Shown: in pieces, positions 1 to 7,136 of the stretch
How the letters are laid out: every line of letters begins with the position of its first letter
How positions within the stretch are numbered: the stretch's first letter is position 1
Assembly: GCA_016793585.1 (NCBI GenBank)
Contig: JAEUJR010000755.1
Span: forward strand, 1 to 8,997
Origin: Archangium sp.
GTDB taxonomy: Bacteria > Myxococcota > Myxococcia > Myxococcales > Myxococcaceae
Length of the DNA: 8,997 bases
Direction: 5' to 3'
The notes under the pieces: generated by a model
Seen by the model: only the letters and a program-made list of their open reading frames with translations
Told to the model about the DNA's origin: nothing
The model's database searches: none
Made by a program: the position numbers and the translations under genes

Positions 1-1440
1 GTACAGCGCGACCAGCCCCGAGGCGACGTCGCCGTAGTCCTCCAGCATGCCCTCGATGCGCGCCACGCCGGAGTGGAACGAGCGCCACAACCCGCCATCG
101 GGCCTTCGCATGCGACTCAACACGAAGTCGGCCGCGCGCCGTGCCATCGCGAGCCAGTCAGGGCGGCCGAACACGCGCGACGCGAACGCGAGCCCTCGAA
201 TCGTCAGACCGTTCCACCCCGCGAGCACCTTGTCGTCCGTTCCCGGCCGCACCCGCCTGGAGCGCACCTCGAGCAGCTTCTGCTTCGCGCGCGCCAGCGT
301 GTCGTTCACGTCCTCGATGCCGACGACCTCGAGCACCGACGCGCCGTGTTCGAAGTTGCCACCTGGCTTCACGCCGAAGTGCGCCTTCACGGCCTGCGAC
401 TCCTCCGCCGTCAGCACCGCGTCGAGCTCGTCGGCGCGCCAGACGAAGAACCTCCCTTCTTCACCCTCACTGTCGGCGTCTTGCGCCGCGAAGAACGCGC
501 CCTCTGGCGAGGTCATCTCACGCGAAAGCCACGCGACCGTCTCTTCGACCGTCTTCTTCCACAGCGGCCTCGGAGCCACCTGCCACGCCTCGGCGTACAG
601 ATGAATCAACTGCGCGTTGTCGTAGAGCATCTTCTCGAAGTGCGGCACCAGCCACCGCTCGTCGACGCTGTAGCGATGAAAGCCACCACCGAGCTGGTCG
701 AACACGCCGCCCTTCGCCATGCGCTCGAGCGTCAGCAGCGCGGGCTTCAGAATCGACTCGTCCCGGGTACGCGCGAAGCCACGCAGCATGAGCGCGAGGT
801 TCATCGGGTTGGGGAACTTGGGGCCGCGCGTGCCGAAGCCTCCGAACTCGGGGTCGACGCGTGACGCGAGCGTGCGAGCTGCCGTCACCACGTCTTGCGG
901 CCTCAGGCTCGCCGGCGTCGCTTCGTCGAGGCCCCACGCCGCGTACTCGGTCAGGCCCTGCTCGAACTGTTCGGCCTGCTGGAGCAGCTCGGCGCGCTCC
1001 TTCGCCCACGCCTCGGCGATGCCCGACAACAACGGCTCGAACCCGGGCAACCCATGCCGCGGCCCCGGGGGAAAGTAGGTGCCGCCGTAGAACGGCTTCT
1101 TCTCTGGCGTGAGAAAGACCGTCAGCGGCCAGCCACCGCCGCGCCCCATCAACTGCACGACGCCTTGATAGAGGTGGTCGAGGTCGGGCCGCTCCTCGCG
1201 GTCGACCTTGATGTTCACGAAGTGCGCGTTCATCACCGCAGCGGTCGCCGGGTTCTCGAACGACTCGTGCGCCATCACGTGGCACCAGTGACAGGCCGAG
1301 TAGCCGACCGAGAGCAGAATCGGCTTCTGCTCACGCTTCGCCTTCTCGAGCGCCTCGGCGCCCCACGGGTACCAATCGACGGGGTTGTCGGCGTGCTGCC
1401 GCAGGTACGGAGAGGTCTCGGACGCGAGCCGATTGGGCAT
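1..1440 (-). CDS. YyaL/DUF255 family thioredoxin-domain protein (C-terminus outside window)
   Basis: The first 480 codons of a YyaL/SPATA20-family protein are present; the reading frame is open to the left edge. Family members are usually near 670-700 residues, so about 200 are missing. The N-terminus starts [13 protein letters not shown], and the hallmark thioredoxin-like segment follows: [16 protein letters not shown], with the CxxC pair at Cys50 and Cys53, then VDREERPDL near 79-87 and [11 protein letters not shown] near 102-112. Further on, GPKFP and HFEKMLYDN are also visible, as expected where the thioredoxin fold passes into the (alpha/alpha)6 barrel-like part. The biochemical role of this family is not settled; the fold suggests thiol-disulfide chemistry or a sugar-processing barrel. 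There is no signal peptide, so it is probably cytoplasmic. ATG at 1438-1440 has a weak AGGG just upstream. It lies 33 bp after the NlpC/P60 gene, probably in the same transcript. Confidence 0.93.
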   Translation of the reverse strand, partial: MPNRLASETSPYLRQHADNPVDWYPWGAEALEKAKREQKPILLSVGYSACHWCHVMAHESFENPATAAVMNAHFVNIKVDREERPDLDHLYQGVVQLMGRGGGWPLTVFLTPEKKPFYGGTYFPPGPRHGLPGFEPLLSGIAEAWAKERAELLQQAEQFEQGLTEYAAWGLDEATPASLRPQDVVTAARTLASRVDPEFGGFGTRGPKFPNPMNLALMLRGFARTRDESILKPALLTLERMAKGGVFDQLGGGFHRYSVDERWLVPHFEKMLYDNAQLIHLYAEAWQVAPRPLWKKTVEETVAWLSREMTSPEGAFFAAQDADSEGEEGRFFVWRADELDAVLTAEESQAVKAHFGVKPGGNFEHGASVLEVVGIEDVNDTLARAKQKLLEVRSRRVRPGTDDKVLAGWNGLTIRGLAFASRVFGRPDWLAMARRAADFVLSRMRRPDGGLWRSFHSGVARIEGMLEDYGDVASGLVALY

Positions 1441-1473
1441 GCGCCCTGTTAACCGCCGCGAGGCCGACGCGCC

Positions 1474-2151
1474 TCAGCGATAGAGCTGCGGCACACGCGA
1501 GGCATTGACGACGTGCGCCCAGTCGACCGGCTCGGCGCGCGCGCCTTCACGCGGGTTGTCGGTGCCCATCGAGCGGCCGTTGCCCAGGTAAATCTCGATG
1601 TGCGACGCCTTGCCCGGGCCGATGCCGCGGCTGTTCGGGTAGTGAATGAAGAGCAGGTCGCCCGGCTTGAGCTGCGAGCGCGACACGCGCGAACCCGCGA
1701 ACCGAGCCTGGTAGCCAGCGGCAGTCGTGCGGCTGTCGGCGACGCCCGCCTGCTTGAGCGCGTAGTGAATGAGCCCAGAGCAGTCGAACGCGCGCGGCCC
1801 TTCGGCACCGAACACGTACGGCTTGCCCGTCTGCGCGACCGCGCTGTCGATGAAGCGCTTCACCTTCGCCGGCACCGAGCCGTTGCCCGGGTTGACCGGC
1901 CCTGGGCCCGTGGGCGCGAAGTCGCTCTTCCCATCGAAGTACTTCGAGTTGCTCGAGCCGAAGAGCTTCTTGCTGGTCTGCGGGCCAACGACGCCATCGG
2001 CGCTCAGGTGCCTGGCGTGCTGGAACTTGAGCACCGCCGCCTTCGTCTTGCGGCCGAACACGCCGTCGACCCCACCCGGGTCGAAGCCCGCGGCCTTCAG
2101 CGTCTTCTGCAGCCGGCTGACGTCCGAACCACGCGTTCCTACGGTCAACAT
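1474..2151 (-). CDS. Peptidoglycan-binding domain / NlpC-P60 cell wall hydrolase
   Basis: This 225-residue protein has two domains. Residues 1-65 form a PG_binding_1 repeat (GSDVSRLQKTLKAAGF, VDGVFGRKTKAAVLKFQ, DGVVGPQT). After a Pro/Gly linker (about 78-92) comes an NlpC/P60 papain-like peptidase, residues 95-225. The catalytic cysteine is Cys124 in FDCSGLIHYAL and the catalytic histidine is His184 in ASHIEIYLGNG; LKPGDLLF (161-168) is the usual strand before the histidine. Such enzymes cleave stem peptides of peptidoglycan, typically at D-Glu-gamma-diaminopimelate. The third polar residue expected about 12 positions after the histidine aligns by eye with Gly196, so Thr197, Asp198 or Asn199 may substitute. 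No signal peptide is seen: the ATG leads straight into the binding domain, so export is unexplained. The start is well supported by GAGGAG six bases upstream. Its stop is 33 bp before the YyaL-family gene. Confidence 0.93.
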   Translation of the reverse strand: MLTVGTRGSDVSRLQKTLKAAGFDPGGVDGVFGRKTKAAVLKFQHARHLSADGVVGPQTSKKLFGSSNSKYFDGKSDFAPTGPGPVNPGNGSVPAKVKRFIDSAVAQTGKPYVFGAEGPRAFDCSGLIHYALKQAGVADSRTTAAGYQARFAGSRVSRSQLKPGDLLFIHYPNSRGIGPGKASHIEIYLGNGRSMGTDNPREGARAEPVDWAHVVNASRVPQLYR

Positions 2152-2287
2152 GAAGGGCTCCTCGCTGAAGACCCTTCATTGTCGGGCTCTGTGCGTTCTC
2201 ATCCTTCAACGGGGCTGCAAACACGCCTGACGATCCGCTCCGAATTTCCACGCTCATTTCCGCGGCCGCTGTGGCGAGATGGCGGCC
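2152..2287. promoter_or_regulatory. Divergent intergenic region, presumed promoters for both directions
   Basis: This is the only divergent gap in the window, so it should hold the promoters of the NlpC/YyaL unit and of the helicase unit. No convincing -35/-10 pair is visible. The least GC-rich part holds a direct repeat of ATTTCC at 2244-2249 and 2256-2261, 12 bases apart. That spacing suits one helical turn and could be an activator or repressor site, but this is inference only. Confidence 0.45.
2158..2163 (-). promoter_or_regulatory. Ribosome binding site of the NlpC/P60 gene
   Basis: On the minus strand GAGGAG lies six bases before the ATG at 2149-2151 and fixes this start. It sits in the loop of a possible hairpin formed by GAAGGG (2152-2157) and CCCTTC (2172-2177), a 6-bp stem with a 14-base loop. 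Confidence 0.75.
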
Positions 2288-4204
2288 ATGTCGCGCGACG
2301 TGCAGCACTTCGAGACCCTCGGTCGTCTGCTGGAGCTCGAGCGGCGCGCTGAACGTGAACGCCTCGCCACCGAGAAGGCCGCGTTGCCCCTGGCCGAGCT
2401 CGAGGCGCGCGGCATCGTGGTGCTCGACGTCGAGTCGGTCGAAGAGAGCATCGGCCTCGGCGGGCGCACGCTCGTCACCTTCGCGCGCGAAGACAAACGC
2501 TGGCTGCGCTCGAAGCTGCACACTGGCGACGTGGTGACGGTGAGCCCACGCAAGGCGCCGGTCGAGGCTCCCCCGACTGGCATCGTCACCCGCGCCACAC
2601 GCCAGCAACTCGAGATCGCGTTCGATCGCCACCCGCCCCCGTTCGTGGGCGAAGGCCGCCTGCGCATCGACCTCGTCGCCAACGACGTCACCTTCGACCG
2701 CGCGCGCGGCGTCTTGAAGAAGCTCACCGAGATGACGCACGGCCTCGCCAGAGACCGGCAGCAGCTCGTGCTCGGAGCCATGGCGCCGCGCTTCGAGAAG
2801 CGGCCCACCTTCACGCCCTCACGCCCGCTCAACCCGGAGCAGCTCGACGCCGTCTCTCTCTCGCTCTCGGCGCGCGACGTCGCCCTCGTGCATGGGCCGC
2901 CCGGCACGGGGAAGTCGACGGTGCTCGCCGAGATCGCCGTGCAGTGCGTGAAGCGCGGCCAACGCCTGCTCTGCACCGCCGCCAGCAACGCCGCGGTCGA
3001 CCACCTGCTCGAGCTCTGCCTCGACGCGGGCCTCGAAGCGATTCGCGTGGGCCACCCGGCGCGCGTGCTGCCCCACCTGCAACGCCACACGCTCGACCTG
3101 CTCGTCGAAGAGCACGACGACCGCATCACCGCGCGGGAGATGTTCGACGAGGCCTTCGAGCTGCTCGGCTACGCGCGCAAACAGCAGACGCAGGGCCGCA
3201 GCCGTTCACGCTTCTCGAACGCCCGCGCCGCGAAGAGCGACGCCTACGCGCTGATGGATGACGCCCGCGTGCTCGAGCGCAAGGCCGTCGAGTCGGTGAT
3301 GGGCCGCGCGCAGGTCGTCTGCGCGACGTTGTCGATGCTCGATGGGCACGTGCTCGCGAACCGTTCGTTCGACGTGGCGCTGCTCGACGAAGCGACGCAG
3401 GCCCTCGAGCCGCTCGCGCTCGGTGCCTTCCTCAAGGCGCCCACCGTCATTCTCGCCGGCGACCCGAAGCAGCTCGCGGCGACCGTCATCTCGATGGAGG
3501 CGAAGAAGCAGGGCCTGGGCACCTCGTTGTTCGAGCGCGTGCTGAAGGACTTCGGCGAAGACGTCAAACGCATGCTGAAAGAGCAGCACCGCATGAACGA
3601 GAAGCTCATGCGCTTTCCCTCGCGGGAAATGTACTCGGGTGAATTACGCGCCCACCCTTCCGTCGAAGGCCGCGTGCTCTCGGCCGTGTTGCCCCCTGGC
3701 GCCGTCGTCGACGCGCCGCCGCTGTTGTTCCTCGACACGGCCGGCAAGGGCTTCGACGAGTCACGCGAGCCCGGCACCGAGTCGTTACGCAACGAAGGTG
3801 AAGCAGGCCTCGTCGTCGCGCGCGCGAGAGAGCTGATGGCCGCGGGCCTGCCTCCCGAAGAGCTCGCCGTCATCACGCCCTACGCTGCGCAGGCCTCGCT
3901 CATTCGGGAGCAGCTCACCGACGTGCCCACGCTCGAGGTCGACACCATCGACGCCTTCCAGGGGCGCGAAAAAGAGGCGGTGTTGCTGAGCCTCGTGCGC
4001 AGCAACGGCGAGCAGCAGGTCGGCTTCCTCGAAGACCTTCGCCGCATGAACGTCGCCATCACCCGCGCGAAGAGACACCTCTTCGCCGTCGGAGACAGCG
4101 CCACGCTCACGGGCCATGCCTTCTACGCGCGCTTCATCGAAGAGGCGCAAACCCAGCAGGGCTACCGTTCAGCGTGGGAATGGAACCCGGGAGAAACGTC
4201 GTGA
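2288..4204 (+). CDS. Superfamily 1B DNA/RNA helicase, IGHMBP2/UPF1-like
   Basis: This 638-residue protein is a complete, compact SF1 helicase of the IGHMBP2 (SMUBP-2)/Dna2/UPF1 type, expected to unwind or translocate on nucleic acid using ATP in the cytoplasm. Counting from ATG 2288, the motifs are all intact: Q-like LNPEQLDAV (181-189), Walker A GPPGTGKS (203-210), motif Ia ASNAAVDHLL (232-241), motif II LLDEATQALEP (about 365-375), motif III GDPKQL (391-396), motif IV EQHRM (432-436), motif V VDTIDAFQGRE (551-561) and motif VI VAITRAKR (589-596). The region before Walker A (about 40-160) matches the 1B barrel and stalk position. An in-frame ATG at 2279 would add three residues. I prefer 2288 because GGCGAG (2273-2278) is then nine bases upstream rather than directly abutting. 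Its TGA overlaps the GTG of the next gene. The substrate and cellular role of the bacterial homologues are not defined; I see no nuclease or other fused domain. Confidence 0.93.
   Translation: MSRDVQHFETLGRLLELERRAERERLATEKAALPLAELEARGIVVLDVESVEESIGLGGRTLVTFAREDKRWLRSKLHTGDVVTVSPRKAPVEAPPTGIVTRATRQQLEIAFDRHPPPFVGEGRLRIDLVANDVTFDRARGVLKKLTEMTHGLARDRQQLVLGAMAPRFEKRPTFTPSRPLNPEQLDAVSLSLSARDVALVHGPPGTGKSTVLAEIAVQCVKRGQRLLCTAASNAAVDHLLELCLDAGLEAIRVGHPARVLPHLQRHTLDLLVEEHDDRITAREMFDEAFELLGYARKQQTQGRSRSRFSNARAAKSDAYALMDDARVLERKAVESVMGRAQVVCATLSMLDGHVLANRSFDVALLDEATQALEPLALGAFLKAPTVILAGDPKQLAATVISMEAKKQGLGTSLFERVLKDFGEDVKRMLKEQHRMNEKLMRFPSREMYSGELRAHPSVEGRVLSAVLPPGAVVDAPPLLFLDTAGKGFDESREPGTESLRNEGEAGLVVARARELMAAGLPPEELAVITPYAAQASLIREQLTDVPTLEVDTIDAFQGREKEAVLLSLVRSNGEQQVGFLEDLRRMNVAITRAKRHLFAVGDSATLTGHAFYARFIEEAQTQQGYRSAWEWNPGETS
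4189..4193 (+). promoter_or_regulatory. Ribosome binding site deciding the GTG start at 4201
   Basis: GGGAG lies inside the end of the helicase gene, seven bases before GTG 4201. The in-frame ATGs at 4174 and 4180 lie upstream of it and would put extra charged and Pro/Gly residues before the lipoprotein signal, so GTG 4201 is the better start. Confidence 0.8.
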
Positions 4205-4785
4205 AGCGCATCTTCGGAGTGACGGTGGTGATGGTGGTCGTCGCAGGCTGTGGGCCCACGACGATGGTCGACTTCTGCAAGGAGAGCGCGGCGCGCACGT
4301 GCAAGCGGTTGTTTCAGTGCGGTGGAGAGTCTGCCACGTCGGTCTACGCCGACGTCGCCGCGTGCACCGCCGACATGCAGATGAAGACGCGCTGCGAGCT
4401 GTTCACCGACTACCCGTGCGACATCGACGGCTCGAAGGCGAACGCCTGTCTGTCGGCGGTCGACCAGTTCCCCTGCACCGCCATGTCGGCAGAGTCGGCC
4501 GCGGCCGCCACCGCGGCGTGTCGCGACCCGGGCATCTGCAAGCTGCGCCCCGGCGTCGTTCAGTGTCGCGGCAACACCAACAGCTCGACCAACGCCGTGT
4601 GCAGCTACACACGCGACCAGTGCACCGATGGGAAGACCTACGCCATCACCTGCAACGCGGGCATGTGCACGTGCTCCACCGATGGGGCGAACGGCGCCAC
4701 GTTCCAGGACGCGGGCTTCTGCAACAAGTCGTCGCAGGACCGTTCGGCGCTGCTCAAGTCGAAGTGCAATGTGACGGTGTTCTGA
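4201..4785 (+). CDS. Small cysteine-rich lipoprotein of unknown function
   Basis: Starting at GTG 4201 this encodes 194 residues. The N-terminus (MKRIFGVTVVMVVVAGC) is a textbook lipoprotein signal: KR, a hydrophobic core, and lipobox VAGC with lipidated Cys17. It should be exported by Sec, lipidated and anchored in an envelope membrane facing the periplasm or surface. The mature part has 18 further cysteines, an even number suited to about nine disulfides, in short spacings such as CTCS and TCKRLFQC. No catalytic motif or named domain is recognised. Cys-rich lipoproteins of this style are common in myxobacteria, mostly uncharacterised. The start overlaps the helicase stop as GTGA, which implies translational coupling to a cytoplasmic helicase with no obvious functional link. 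Downstream, the 106-bp tandem repeat begins nine bases after the stop. Confidence 0.86.
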   Translation: MKRIFGVTVVMVVVAGCGPTTMVDFCKESAARTCKRLFQCGGESATSVYADVAACTADMQMKTRCELFTDYPCDIDGSKANACLSAVDQFPCTAMSAESAAAATAACRDPGICKLRPGVVQCRGNTNSSTNAVCSYTRDQCTDGKTYAITCNAGMCTCSTDGANGATFQDAGFCNKSSQDRSALLKSKCNVTVF

Positions 4786-4794
4786 GGCCGCGCC

Positions 4795-5006
4795 CCGTGA
4801 GACGAAGCCCAAAGCGAGCCTGAGGAGCGGGGGCTCCTCGATGACTGCACCACTGCGCCCCGGCGACGTTGGCTCGCGACGGCGAAGTCGAACCGGGAAA
4901 CCGTGAGACGAAGCCCAACGCGAGCCTGAGGAGCGGGGGCTCCGCGATGACTGCACCACCGCGCCCCGGCGACGTTGGCTCGCGACGGCGAAGTCGAACC
5001 GGGAAA
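4795..5006. repeat. Tandem duplication of a 106-bp structured intergenic unit (two copies)
   Basis: Copy 1 spans 4795-4900 and copy 2 spans 4901-5006. They abut exactly and differ at only three of 106 positions: A4813/C4919, T4838/G4944 and T4854/C4960. Each unit can form two stem-loops. One is GAGGAGC-GGGG-GCTCCTC, perfect over seven pairs in copy 1 (4822-4839) and interrupted by one mismatch in copy 2 (4928-4945). The other is 4871-4894 (copy 2: 4977-5000), GGCT/AACC plus CGAC/GTCG with a two-base bulge. No open frame with coding character covers it, and no T-tract follows the stems. It fills most of the 265-bp gap between the two lipoprotein genes. It could be a REP/MITE-like dispersed element, a structured RNA or a terminator array; the sequence alone does not decide. 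Confidence 0.92.
4822..4839 (+). terminator. GC-rich hairpin in repeat copy 1, possible terminator of the small lipoprotein gene
   Basis: GAGGAGC and GCTCCTC form a perfect 7-bp stem with a GGGG loop 36 bases after the stop of the small lipoprotein gene. There is no following T-run, so intrinsic termination is uncertain. It may simply be part of the repeat element. Confidence 0.35.
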
Positions 5007-5035
5007 CACGGGTTTCACGAGTGGGCTGATTGTGT

Positions 5036-5043
5036 AGGGTGAG
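5036..5043 (+). promoter_or_regulatory. Ribosome binding site of the large lipoprotein gene
   Basis: AGGGTGAG lies seven bases before ATG 5051. GGTGA within it matches the extended anti-Shine-Dalgarno complement. This favours ATG 5051 over the TTG at 5030 and leaves a clean signal peptide. Confidence 0.75.
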
Positions 5044-5050
5044 CGCCCGC

Positions 5051-7102
5051 ATGCGCCTCTCTTCACCTGCCGTCGTGTTCGTGCTGGCCGTCGTCTCGGG
5101 CTGCACCTGTGGCCCCGCCTCTCGTCCCTGCGCGTCGACCGCAGAGTGTGGGCCGGGTCAGGTCTGCGTCGGAGGGCAGTGCCGGGCCGGCTCGTCAGCG
5201 GGCGGCACCGGGGGCAGCGGCGGCGGTCTCGGCGGTACTGGCGGCGGCTCGACTGGCACCGCCGGCGGCTCGGTCACCGGCGGCGGCACCGCAGGTGGCT
5301 TCAGCTTCGGTGGCGGTGACCCCTTCGAAGAAGACGCCGGACAGATCGACGCTGGCGTCGTCGACTACGACGGCGGCTGCGGCCCCATCATGCCGGGCAA
5401 CCCGCCCTTCCCGCGTCAGTGCTCGGCAGGGACCACGAACGAGTGCGGCGGCGCGACCGACACCTTCCTCACCTCGCGCGGCGTCGCGGCAGCCCGGCTC
5501 AACGGCAACCAGGGCAACGGCTTCGATGACGACTGCGACGGCCTCGTCGACGAGGGCTGTCTCTGTCTGCAGGGCGGCACCACGAAGGACTGCTACCTCG
5601 TGCCCGCGACGCAGGTCGACCCGAACACCTCGCAACCCGTCGGCTGGTGCACCAGCAACGCGAAGGGCTCGGTCGACTGCTCGGGCACCGAGATCACCAC
5701 CTGGTCTGGCGTGTGCCGTGGCGCGCAGCGCCCGCAGGTCTTCGACTCGTGCGCACCTGGCGACTTCGACTGCGACGGCCTCTCGGGCAACAACCAGACG
5801 GCTGGCTGCAACTGCCCCACGCAGGTCGAGTGCCCCACCGCTCCGCTCGTGCTGGCGCCGTACCCGAACCCTGCAGCCCTGCCCCAGCTCGACGGCACCC
5901 AGTGGATCAAGGACGTCGCGATGCGCGGCATGGCCCGCGACTGGACGTGGACGGTGCTCGGCGGCGACTGCGACAACGTGCTGCCGTTCCCCACGTTCGC
6001 GCTGTACTCGGCCGCCAACTCGAGCTCGGGCCGCATCGGCACCCGCACGCCCGTGCGCTTCGACATGACGACGATGCCCAACCGCTACGTCGCTGCGCCC
6101 GGCCAGCCGCTCATCGCCATTCAGGCCTCCCGCGGCGTGATGCCCGGCGCTGGCGTCGTGTACCCGGCCTTCGGGCTCTCTGGTGACTACCTCGTGCAGG
6201 GTGAGTTCACGCTCAACGGCACGCGCTACGTCTGCACCCAGCGCGTCGAGGTGCGCGCCCCTGGCATTCGCGCCGAGCTCTGCTGGGACTCGGTCGGTGG
6301 CACCAACGGCCCGGGCAACGACATCGACCTGCACTTCGCGCGGCTGCAGGGCACGTCGTGCGGCAACAACCAGGGCTGGAACCTCACCTGCGCCAACGCC
6401 GCCGGCGGGCCCTACCAGGACTGCTACTACAACGGCGCGAGCGGCTGCCCGTCGGGCGACCCTCGATGGGGCTACCCCGACTCGGCGGCCTCGACGTGTC
6501 ACGGCTGGTCGAGCCGTCGCACCGCCGCCAACTGCACCAACCCCCGCCTCGATCGCGACACCGTGCGCTGCAACCGCTCCGTCGACGACCCGACGCAGGC
6601 CAGCTACTGCGGCCCCGAGAACATCAACCTCGACAACCCAAACAACGGAGACACCTTCGTCATCGGCGTCACGCACTACCAGAACTACACGAGCGGCCCC
6701 GAGTCGAAGCCGCACGTGAACGTGTACTGCAACGGGCGCCGCGTGCTGTCGATTGGCTACAACCCGGCGACGATGCAGCAGTGGCCGCTGCTGCGCACTC
6801 CGGGCGCCGACGACAGCGGCGACTTCTGGACCGCCGCGCTCGTGAAGGCCAACGTCACCGCGGGCAACCTCACCTCGTGCGACGTCACCCCGATTCCTTC
6901 ACGGCACGCCGACCCGACGCGTGATGGGCCCGTCGCGATGGCGGGCGCGGGCACCGGCGTGTGCGTCGACTCGTTGATGAACCAGACGCCCGCGCCGAAC
7001 CAGTTCAGCTTCACCAGCCGGCGCTTCATCGACAACGCGACGACCCAGGGCGGAGCCGTCGGCACCATGCCGATGACGCCTGCCCAGTGGTGCAAACACT
7101 GA
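5051..7102 (+). CDS. Large Cys-rich lipoprotein with MopE-like motif and YfaP/DUF2135-like C-terminal domain
   Basis: From ATG 5051 this encodes 683 residues. Residues 1-18 form a lipoprotein signal with lipobox VSGC (Cys18). Next is a short Cys knot (about 20-44: CASTAECGPGQVCVGGQC) and a Gly/Ser/Thr-rich linker (about 47-90). An Asp/Cys motif GFDDDCDGLVDEGC (157-170) follows, resembling the MopE-type metal-binding motif of myxobacterial surface proteins; a second, weaker FDCDG occurs near 239. The C-terminal half has ELCWDS and NDIDLHF (about 409-429), GPENINLDNPNNGDTF (521-536) and HVNVYCNGR (555-563). That order recalls the beta-sandwich YfaP/DUF2135 family, but assignment by eye is tentative. 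Probably it is an envelope-anchored or surface protein, perhaps calcium or copper binding. No enzyme motif or C-terminal sorting tail is seen. The Gly-rich linker suggests a flexible stalk holding the domains away from the membrane. Confidence 0.88.
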   Translation: MRLSSPAVVFVLAVVSGCTCGPASRPCASTAECGPGQVCVGGQCRAGSSAGGTGGSGGGLGGTGGGSTGTAGGSVTGGGTAGGFSFGGGDPFEEDAGQIDAGVVDYDGGCGPIMPGNPPFPRQCSAGTTNECGGATDTFLTSRGVAAARLNGNQGNGFDDDCDGLVDEGCLCLQGGTTKDCYLVPATQVDPNTSQPVGWCTSNAKGSVDCSGTEITTWSGVCRGAQRPQVFDSCAPGDFDCDGLSGNNQTAGCNCPTQVECPTAPLVLAPYPNPAALPQLDGTQWIKDVAMRGMARDWTWTVLGGDCDNVLPFPTFALYSAANSSSGRIGTRTPVRFDMTTMPNRYVAAPGQPLIAIQASRGVMPGAGVVYPAFGLSGDYLVQGEFTLNGTRYVCTQRVEVRAPGIRAELCWDSVGGTNGPGNDIDLHFARLQGTSCGNNQGWNLTCANAAGGPYQDCYYNGASGCPSGDPRWGYPDSAASTCHGWSSRRTAANCTNPRLDRDTVRCNRSVDDPTQASYCGPENINLDNPNNGDTFVIGVTHYQNYTSGPESKPHVNVYCNGRRVLSIGYNPATMQQWPLLRTPGADDSGDFWTAALVKANVTAGNLTSCDVTPIPSRHADPTRDGPVAMAGAGTGVCVDSLMNQTPAPNQFSFTSRRFIDNATTQGGAVGTMPMTPAQWCKH

Positions 7103-7106
7103 CCAG

Positions 7107-7133
7107 GCCACTCCGCAGAAAAGTGTGAGTGGC
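7107..7133 (+). terminator. Hairpin just after the large lipoprotein gene, candidate terminator
   Basis: GCCACTC (7107-7113) and GAGTGGC (7127-7133) form a perfect 7-bp stem with a 13-base loop, four bases after the stop codon. No T-tract follows. It may stop or stabilise the upstream transcript, or be the first element of the leader before the 53-aa gene. Confidence 0.5.
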
Positions 7134-7136
7134 AGA

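Noticed and set aside
1547..2740. Minus-strand open frame spanning the divergent region and part of the helicase gene
   Set aside because: It crosses two well-supported genes on both strands and has no recognisable domain.
2288..4204. Helicase as part of a defence system
   Set aside because: No nuclease, methylase or other defence gene adjoins it, and the neighbours are lipoproteins and housekeeping genes.
4871..5000. GGTTCGA on the minus strand of the repeat, like a tRNA T-loop
   Set aside because: The flanking bases do not form a T-stem (CCCGG against TCGCC), and no acceptor or anticodon arms are present.
4795..5006. CRISPR array
   Set aside because: Only two abutting 106-bp copies with no spacers and no cas genes nearby.
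5030..5050. Upstream TTG start for the large lipoprotein
   Set aside because: It would put seven residues before a clean signal peptide and read through the ribosome binding site; ATG 5051 fits better.
4162..5106. Minus-strand frames across the small lipoprotein gene and the tandem repeat, with a peptide repeated twice
   Set aside because: The repeated peptide (VSRFDFAVASQRRRGAVVQS and onward) only reflects the 106-bp DNA repeat. The frames are low-complexity, Arg-rich and antisense to a good lipoprotein gene.
5195..6715. Long minus-strand open frame opposite the large lipoprotein gene
   Set aside because: It is an Arg/Ala/Val-rich antisense frame as expected in GC-rich DNA. The plus strand has a signal peptide, ribosome binding site and recognisable domains.
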